DNA from: Promethearchaeota archaeon
GTDB taxonomy: Archaea; Asgardarchaeota; Lokiarchaeia; Sigynarchaeales; SOKP01
Length of the DNA stretch: 11,048 bases
NCBI GenBank assembly: GCA_019894655.1
Contig: JAGXNZ010000005.1
Coordinates: 1 to 11,048 of the forward strand
Reading direction: 5' to 3'
The notes under the pieces are model-generated. The model did no database searches. It had not been told where the DNA came from and saw only the letters and a program-made list of their open reading frames with translations. This document shows positions 6,624-11,048 of this stretch, in pieces (position 1 is the stretch's first letter; every line of letters begins with the position of its first letter). Position numbers and translations under genes: made by a program.

Positions 6624-7787
6624 TTAAGGTCCTTCTTCATTAGGATAAGGTATCTTTCGTTTAGGTAATTCTGTATCATTGCAACATAAATGTGTTAAAG
6701 CTTCTTCATTTAATTCTAACCCTAGTCCTGGCTTGTTCGAAAGTTTGATATATCCATTTTTTACTTCAAGAGGTTCTTCATAACATATTTCCCTACCAAA
6801 ATCCTCAAAATTAATAAAATACTCAGCAATAATAAAGTTAGGAATGACAGCACATAATTGAATTGTTGCTGCTGTTGCTATGGTCGTGCTGTTATAATTA
6901 TGTGGAGAAACTCCTATATAATAAGCTTCAGCCATGGCTGCAATTTCTTTTAACTCTAAAATACCACCACAACAACCTATATCTGGGTTTATTATATCAA
7001 CAGCTCTTTTCTCAAAAAGTTCGCGAAAATCTTCTTTTGTATACAACTGCTCACCAGCAACAACTGCGTGTTTGATTTTATTCTTTACCTCCGCTAAGGC
7101 ATCCAAATTGCGAGACGAGACGGGCTCTTCATACCAAAATGGATTATATTCTTCTATTTCTCTCGCCACCCGAATTGCATTAATGGGTGCAAGTCGACGA
7201 TGAACTTCGATAAGCAAATCAACTTCTTTCCCAACGGCTTCCCGTATCGTTTTCACACATTTGATTGCATTACTTTCCTCCTCTTTAGAAACATGCATAC
7301 GAAAGGGACCACGAAATGGATCAAATTTTAACGCAGTGAATCCTTTATCAACAATCTGTTTGGCTCGCTCGGGTAACTCATCATCGGAAAACCAGGCGTC
7401 CCAACCATTGGCATAGACGCGAATTTTTTCTCTGCAAAGTCCACCTAATAGATTATAAACAGGGGTATTTAACGCTTTACCAACAATATCCCATAATGCT
7501 TGCTCAATGCCACTTATTGCACAATAATACTCCATGCTGCCTCTTTTAGTTACAAAGTCATTGTATGCAAAATAAGTAAAATGTTTTATATTAAAAGGAT
7601 CTCTCCCTATTAAATAACGGCTTATGCCTTCAACCATCATCTTAATTGAGGAATCACGGTCTGGTTGTGTATAGCATTCCCCCCACCCAGAAATACCTTC
7701 ACTAGTTTCAACTTTTACAAATAACAATTTTTTAGTTTTCTTAACATTGGGGTTAACTAGAAATGTTTTTATTCTTTCTATTTTCAT
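6624..7787 (-). CDS. Enolase-superfamily acid-sugar dehydratase (mandelate racemase/galactonate dehydratase type)
   Basis: Likely dehydrates an aldonic or related sugar acid to its 2-keto-3-deoxy acid in the cytoplasm, using Mg2+. The 387 residues comprise the N-terminal MR/MLE capping domain (about 1-120, WGECYTQP at 35-42, ISGIEQALWDIVGK at 91-104) and the barrel. Active-site candidates are Lys154 and Asp156 in ALKFDPF, metal ligands Glu194 (IEVH), Glu220 (YEEP) and Glu246 (AGEQ), Asp269, His296 (SPHNYNS) and Glu322 (AEYF). The Glu-x-His pair (194/196) with a later His is the pattern of galactonate/gluconate-type dehydratases, not mandelate racemase. AAGGAG lies 12 nt before the ATG, rather far. 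It is separated by about 200 nt from the dehydrogenase gene upstream and seems to have its own promoter. Substrate is not determinable; galactonate, arabinonate, gluconate and similar acids are possible. Confidence 0.9.
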   Translation of the reverse strand: MKIERIKTFLVNPNVKKTKKLLFVKVETSEGISGWGECYTQPDRDSSIKMMVEGISRYLIGRDPFNIKHFTYFAYNDFVTKRGSMEYYCAISGIEQALWDIVGKALNTPVYNLLGGLCREKIRVYANGWDAWFSDDELPERAKQIVDKGFTALKFDPFRGPFRMHVSKEEESNAIKCVKTIREAVGKEVDLLIEVHRRLAPINAIRVAREIEEYNPFWYEEPVSSRNLDALAEVKNKIKHAVVAGEQLYTKEDFRELFEKRAVDIINPDIGCCGGILELKEIAAMAEAYYIGVSPHNYNSTTIATAATIQLCAVIPNFIIAEYFINFEDFGREICYEEPLEVKNGYIKLSNKPGLGLELNEEALTHLCCNDTELPKRKIPYPNEEGP

Positions 7788-7841
7788 TACAACATCAATC
7801 TCCTTATTTAAGTAATTATACTTTCATAGAATATATTCAAC

Positions 7842-7871
7842 ACTATATTTATACTTATATTAATATATCAA
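7842..7871 (-). promoter_or_regulatory. Possible promoter of the dehydratase gene
   Basis: On the minus strand TTGATA (7871-7866) and TATAGT (7847-7842), each 5/6 to consensus, are 18 nt apart. The predicted start near 7835 leaves a leader of about 48 nt. The AT-rich background lowers confidence. A site with core GTACGAC (7932-7942), one base off the FadR-type consensus and sharing its centre with 4137-4147, lies about 60 nt upstream. Confidence 0.4.
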
Positions 7872-7989
7872 CTCATGCTATACCACTTGTTTTTATAATT
7901 ATTAACTTTAGAAACCTTCACTTCTTTACCAAAGTACGACTAATCACCACATACATTCCGTAAAACTCTATTTAATCTCACACTCTCTT

Positions 7990-8886
7990 TTAATGTAAAT
8001 GTAGCTCTAAAAACTCAATAATCTTCATGTAATCATCAGGGGTTTTCCCTGAAAAATACTCTCTGATACCAGTAGCAGCCGTCTTTTTTAATCGTTCCAT
8101 CGTAGCTTCAGACATGATCGGCTCAATATCAACTTGGCGGACTGTCTGGCAAACATTATCCATTTCAATAGCCTGACGTCCGGCATGAATAGCATGGTTT
8201 TTTACTATTTCTTTAGCTAAAGTGGCAAATTCCTGGTAATTATCCATCCAACTGCAGATCAAATCAAACACTTTATCCCCTACCTCATACTTATAAGCTG
8301 CAACCAGCGTCTCTATCAGCAGAGTTCCAATCCCTTTTGCAAAGATACTTCTATACATTTTTAGAGCAGAAGCTTGACCAAACTTTTGAACTAGATCCGG
8401 GTTGATATGCATTCCATATGGCTTAAATAGATCTCTAAATAGGACACGCCCATTACCAGAGGCAATAATCGGTGTTTGATAACCATGCGCAGCAATAGAT
8501 CCCATAATAGCCGCATCTACTAATTTACAACCACTGTCTTCTAATATCTCCTGAATTCTTTCCTGTACATCTGGGGAAGTTGAATTTAAATCAACAAATA
8601 AATGACGTTTTTCTATAAAATCTGCAATATCTTCTGCCACCGAAATCGCTACACCAGCAGAATTAACAGAAAAAATTACATCTATATCTTTAATAAATAA
8701 TTCCAGCTTGATATATGGGTTAACCTGTGCCTTTTTAATACGCTCCTTTAAAAGCTTGTTTTCCGGGTCTTTGTTTAACAAAACATCATAAATAGCTATC
8801 TGACCTATTCTTTCTTTTAATCCTACAGCCATAGCAAAACCAACTTCTCCAAATCCAATAATACCTAATCTAAATTTCTCTTCCAC
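7990..8886 (-). CDS. NAD-dependent dehydrogenase, 6-phosphogluconate dehydrogenase-like with DUF1932-type C-terminus
   Basis: A 298-residue oxidoreductase of the beta-hydroxyacid dehydrogenase superfamily. Residues 6-35 form the Rossmann opening with GFGEVG (11-16); Asp34 at the end of strand 2 favours NAD over NADP. FVDLNSTSP (97-105) corresponds to the family's second signature, and Lys176 in GQASALKMYRS is the probable catalytic lysine. The C-terminal half (about 190-265) looks like the DUF1932 domain, which distinguishes it from classical GarR/MmsB enzymes. It starts at GTG (8884-8886) with AAAGGAG 7 nt upstream. Only 25 nt separate it from the broken aldolase before it, so both were in one operon with the PIG-L and RraA-like genes. 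A plausible role is reduction or oxidation of a hydroxy acid or aldehyde made by an aldolase step, such as tartronate semialdehyde; this is inference. Confidence 0.85.
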   Translation of the reverse strand: MEEKFRLGIIGFGEVGFAMAVGLKERIGQIAIYDVLLNKDPENKLLKERIKKAQVNPYIKLELFIKDIDVIFSVNSAGVAISVAEDIADFIEKRHLFVDLNSTSPDVQERIQEILEDSGCKLVDAAIMGSIAAHGYQTPIIASGNGRVLFRDLFKPYGMHINPDLVQKFGQASALKMYRSIFAKGIGTLLIETLVAAYKYEVGDKVFDLICSWMDNYQEFATLAKEIVKNHAIHAGRQAIEMDNVCQTVRQVDIEPIMSEATMERLKKTAATGIREYFSGKTPDDYMKIIEFLELHLH

Positions 8887-8911
8887 TTGATCACTCCTTT
8901 TAAAAGTTAAG

Positions 8912-9163
8912 TTAATATTTATTAGCCTTTAATCTCCTTGAGAGCTTCTCTCTAGGCCCTTCCCAGTATAGAATAATCTTGTCTCCTCCTACCTCTATCA
9001 TATCAATACCCATTTTCACGTATTTATCTACTTCATCATGCCAGGGTGTGCCAATACCTAACATTACATATTTCCCGTTTTTGTGAGTTACTTCAATAGT
9101 ACGCTTTATTCCATCCTGTCCTCTGGGGTTATTTTTGTCAGGTTTACCCAATCCAATTGACAT
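8912..9163 (-). pseudogene. HpcH/HpaI-family aldolase, C-terminal third only
   Basis: The remaining 83 residues match the end of HpcH/HpaI aldolases (2-keto-3-deoxy acid aldolases of the GarL/HpaI type, pyruvate-forming, metal dependent). SIGLGKPDKNNPRG corresponds to the family's DLS..LG.PG block, NGKYVMLGIG to the strand after it, and YVKMGIDMIEVGGD to the closing barrel strand. About two thirds of the gene (of roughly 250 residues), including the metal-binding and catalytic Arg/His/Glu region, are missing. At its 5' side the sequence runs directly into an IS200-like tnpA at about 9150-9165. The ATG at 9163 is internal to the old gene, overlaps tnpA sequence and has no ribosome-binding site, so this should not be read as a small gene. 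The fragment fits a dehydratase-aldolase-dehydrogenase pathway that has lost this step. Confidence 0.8.
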
Positions 9164-9539
9164 ATTCTAAGATGTTCTTTTCATCCAGGCCTATGGTAGA
9201 GACAAAGTATCCTGGTGACCAGACGATATTCTCTTTCCAGTATACCTTGGATAGCCAGGGAAAATTTTTCCTTAATCTACTTGCTGTTTGACATTTTATT
9301 CTGCCTACTACCTCTGCTACTTTGTAGCTTGGTGGTATTATTATCACCAAATGTACATGATCTATCTGTATATTGTATTTGATGATTTCGCAGTCAGGTA
9401 GACTTCTTAGACCTTTAGGAAAAAAGTTTTCTTAAATACCCCCACAGGCCAGGATGAGAATACGGCGACGATATTTAGATATCAATGCTATGTGGTATTC
9501 GTTGCGATAGGCACTATGTCCTTTTAGTCTTATTTCCAT
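9144..9539 (-). pseudogene. IS200/IS605-family TnpA (HUH transposase), decayed
   Basis: Reading from ATG at 9539 gives MEIRLKGHSAYRNEYHIALI then SKYRRRIL, the typical IS200 TnpA opening, and an in-frame TAA at 9432-9434 (codon 36). In the -1 frame a short YLRKLF segment matches the family, after which the original frame resumes with FPKGLRSLP. So two compensating indels have occurred, one of them an extra A in the A6 run at 9420-9425. The rest is well kept: HUH pair in DHVHL, GRIKCQTASRLRK, VYWKENIVWSPGYFVSTIG, and the catalytic Tyr in ILEYVNW. The last 10-15 residues are replaced by aldolase sequence. It is inactive. It lies between the PIG-L gene and the aldolase fragment in the same orientation as the operon. 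Confidence 0.88.
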
Positions 9540-9618
9540 AAGTACATTGTAACATATCGCCGCCTACTCATTCACCTACGGTCATGCCCGTGGTATTCTG
9601 CAATTCGGGTTAATAAAA
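9540..9618 (-). mobile_element. Left end of the IS200/IS605-type element
   Basis: The region from just after the PIG-L stop to the tnpA start. On the minus strand it opens TTTTATTAACC (9618-9608), then GCAGAA and a 6-bp hairpin with one G-T pair (9593-9588 with 9581-9576, loop 6 nt), as expected for the subterminal hairpin of IS200/IS605 ends. A related copy lies at 6604-6560. TTAAC is a plausible cleavage or target motif, given that family members insert 3' of short T-rich tetra- or pentanucleotides. The right end is not found; it seems lost with the deletion into the aldolase. Confidence 0.6.
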
Positions 9619-10350
9619 CTATTCCCCAAGCGGTAGGAACTTAAGAGAACCACTAGAAACACCTTTCGAAAAGCGAAAAAACGCTTCAGCGTATTTAACT
9701 CCTGCTTGTTTTCCCCGATATTCCTGTGTCTGCTCGAGAAAATATGAATGGCTCTCCGCTTGTGTAGCGAATACTCCTATAAATTTCTTTTTTAGCTCGT
9801 TCATATCGCTAACGTCAATAAGTATATCCGGCCTAAATCCAACCACCTCTTCCGAGAGACCGGATGGCATAAACATATATATTTCTTTAACCTTATGTAC
9901 AGGGGTTTTAGTTATAATTCCTTTTCGAGCTGCTGACCATACTGCCCGAATAGTCCACTCCGCAGTTGTTGCGTGATCCCAATTTAGCCAATCGTTTATC
10001 CAATGAGTGAGTACAATATCCGGTTTTTCCTCTCGAACGATGTCTACGAGTTCTAAAAAACGCTCACGATTGAACTCTAGCGGGTTATCATCATAATCCA
10101 TCATCCGAATGTCTACGCCGAGTATCTTAGCTGCTTCTGTAATCTCTTTTTTCTTTAATTCCTTAACCTTTTCAACTGTCATATTTTCCTGTCCCCACAC
10201 TGCCTCTGCCTCTCCCCGCTCACCATAAGTAAGAGCCACAATGGTCGCTTTGTGGCCATTCTTTATATATCGAGCAATGGTACCTCCGGCTCGTCCGAAC
10301 ACATCGCAACCATGAGCACCTATGCCTAGAATTTTAATTTGATTATCCAA
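9619..10350 (-). CDS. PIG-L/LmbE-family protein, GalB-like (4-oxalomesaconate hydratase type)
   Basis: The fold is that of the zinc-dependent PIG-L/LmbE deacetylases, but the details point to the hydratase branch typified by GalB. From memory, GalB shares AHxxDxxxRAGG at the N-terminus, then (F/Y)GERGE and W......T..KVK; here these are AHGCDVFGRAGG (12-23), YGERGE (42-47) and WGQENMTVEKVK (52-63). Deacetylases have AHPDD; this protein has AHGCD, so the catalytic Asp is Cys15 while the zinc ligands His13, Asp16 and His126 (WDH) remain. GalB likewise lacks that Asp. It starts at TTG (10348-10350) with AAAGGAGG 9 nt upstream. Length 243 is normal. It follows the RraA-like aldolase gene by 92 nt. 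Hydration of an unsaturated keto-dicarboxylate or tricarboxylate feeding that aldolase is the best hypothesis. A sugar or amide deacetylase is the alternative. Confidence 0.8.
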   Translation of the reverse strand: MDNQIKILGIGAHGCDVFGRAGGTIARYIKNGHKATIVALTYGERGEAEAVWGQENMTVEKVKELKKKEITEAAKILGVDIRMMDYDDNPLEFNRERFLELVDIVREEKPDIVLTHWINDWLNWDHATTAEWTIRAVWSAARKGIITKTPVHKVKEIYMFMPSGLSEEVVGFRPDILIDVSDMNELKKKFIGVFATQAESHSYFLEQTQEYRGKQAGVKYAEAFFRFSKGVSSGSLKFLPLGE

Positions 10351-10442
10351 CTTGTTTTTCCTCCTTTAATGATTTTGTTTACAATTATTTCCTTAATCAC
10401 ATCCACGTTTAAATTTTAAATATGATTTCGAACTTGAATTAT

Positions 10443-11048
10443 TTATGATTTGAATTCTTTAAGCTTTCCAGCTTTAATCAAATTGTCATAAGCAGATTGG
10501 AAATTCTCCATAAAATCAGTAATTTCGCCATTCTTGATACGCTGAATCCCATCCTCTTCTTTCTTTTCCCTTGCTTCCGCCTTTTCTAAAACCTCCAAGG
10601 CTATCTCCTTTGGAACAACTACAACTCCGTCATCATCACCAAGCACTATATCTCCTGGTTTCACATAAGCATTAGCACATTGAATCGGCCTATTAACAAG
10701 CCCAGCAGCAGTCTTTGTAGTCCCGGCCATAGCTGTACCACGAGCAAAGATTACAAATCCAATCTCAGGGTGCAGAGGTGCGTCTCTGACAGCTCCATCA
10801 ATTACAAGTCCTTCGACGCCCTTACTCTTTGCGCAAAGTGACATCATCTCTCCCCAAGGAGCAGCTTCCGTATAGCCACCAATAGTTACAACAATTACAT
10901 CCCCAGCCTCGGCCAACTGTAAGGCTTTTTGTAACATTAGGTTATCTCCAACGTGACACAGACAGGTTAGCGCGGGACCGCAGAATTTCGTGCCTTTTAC
11001 AACCGGCTTGATTGCGCTTGACATATAAGTTCGAATATTACCACTTCC
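10443..11048 (-). CDS. RraA-family aldolase (LigK/GalC, HMG/CHA aldolase-like), 5' end outside the window
   Basis: Likely a divalent-metal class II aldolase cleaving 4-carboxy-4-hydroxy-2-oxoadipate or 4-hydroxy-4-methyl-2-oxoglutarate type acids to pyruvate plus a second oxo acid. Visible motifs, numbered from the ATG at 11024: GTKFCGPALTC (11-21), GGYTEAAPWGEMM (49-61), GLVIDGAVRD (72-81) with the Arg-Asp pair that binds substrate and metal, the DDDGVVVVP strand (130-138) and EKAEAREKKEEDGI near the C-terminus. The reading frame stays open from that ATG to the window edge (upstream codons read GSGNIRTY), and relatives have similar sequence before SAIKP. The ATG is therefore internal and some 35 N-terminal residues lie partly or wholly outside. 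The C-terminal tail found in true aldolases argues against a plain RNase E regulator RraA. Pairing with the GalB-like gene supports the aldolase reading. Confidence 0.85.
   Translation of the reverse strand, partial: GSGNIRTYMSSAIKPVVKGTKFCGPALTCLCHVGDNLMLQKALQLAEAGDVIVVTIGGYTEAAPWGEMMSLCAKSKGVEGLVIDGAVRDAPLHPEIGFVIFARGTAMAGTTKTAAGLVNRPIQCANAYVKPGDIVLGDDDGVVVVPKEIALEVLEKAEAREKKEEDGIQRIKNGEITDFMENFQSAYDNLIKAGKLKEFKS

Noticed and set aside
5785..7203. Plus-strand ORFs opposite the regulator and dehydratase
   Set aside because: Antisense shadows; the minus-strand frames carry well conserved domains.
8912..9163. An independent 83-residue protein
   Set aside because: Its sequence is the C-terminal end of a known aldolase family, its ATG lies in tnpA-derived or internal sequence and there is no ribosome-binding site.
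1..11048. CRISPR array, tRNA, rRNA or large phage/defence system
   Set aside because: No regularly spaced repeats, no cloverleaf or rRNA sequence, and no nuclease, reverse transcriptase or toxin-antitoxin genes were seen; transposition genes are the only mobile functions.

Overview
The window is AT-rich bacterial DNA carrying a catabolic and uptake locus in which every recognisable metabolic gene reads leftward (minus strand). The genes suggest an anaerobic or fermentative bacterium using organic or sugar acids: a TRAP carboxylate transporter, an acid-sugar dehydratase, a 6-phosphogluconate-dehydrogenase-like oxidoreductase, two kinds of pyruvate-type aldolase, a PIG-L/GalB-like hydratase, a UroD-like methyltransferase-family protein and a FadR-type regulator. 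The TRAP binding protein has an ordinary secretory signal and no good lipobox, which fits a diderm (Atribacterota, Synergistota or diderm Firmicutes are plausible guesses). No taxonomic marker is present, so the assignment is inference.

Layout, right to left in transcription order. (A) 11048-7990: an RraA-family aldolase (LigK/GalC-like, cut by the window edge), a PIG-L protein closely resembling 4-oxalomesaconate hydratase GalB, a decayed IS200/IS605 tnpA fused to the C-terminal third of an HpcH/HpaI aldolase, and a DUF1932-type NAD-dependent dehydrogenase. (B) 7787-6624: an enolase-superfamily acid-sugar dehydratase, apparently with its own promoter. (C) 6127-4301: a GntR/FadR regulator whose DNA-binding domain is split by a 1-nt frameshift, overlapping a UroD-like gene. 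Upstream is a textbook sigma70-type promoter (TTGACA, 17 nt, TATAAT) followed by a FadR-type operator-like palindrome. (D) 3560-667: dctP, an 18-bp hairpin, dctQ and dctM. (E) 660-1: two oppositely oriented fragments of IS3-family OrfB, with an IS end touching the 3' end of dctM.

How the parts may fit: the TRAP system imports a carboxylate or sugar acid. The dehydratase would make a 2-keto-3-deoxy acid, and aldolases would cleave such acids to pyruvate plus a second fragment. The dehydrogenase would reduce or oxidise an intermediate, and the FadR-type protein would sense the substrate. The adjacent RraA-like and GalB-like genes resemble the last two steps of gallate/protocatechuate meta-cleavage (hydration of oxalomesaconate, then cleavage to pyruvate and oxaloacetate). 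No ring-cleavage gene is visible, so the real substrate is open. The UroD-like protein has no assigned reaction.

The locus is visibly decaying or rearranged. One aldolase is two-thirds deleted at an IS200 junction, the regulator is frameshifted, both IS are broken, and a second, orphan copy of the IS200-type end lies just downstream of the dehydratase. I see no CRISPR array, tRNA, rRNA or clear riboswitch.
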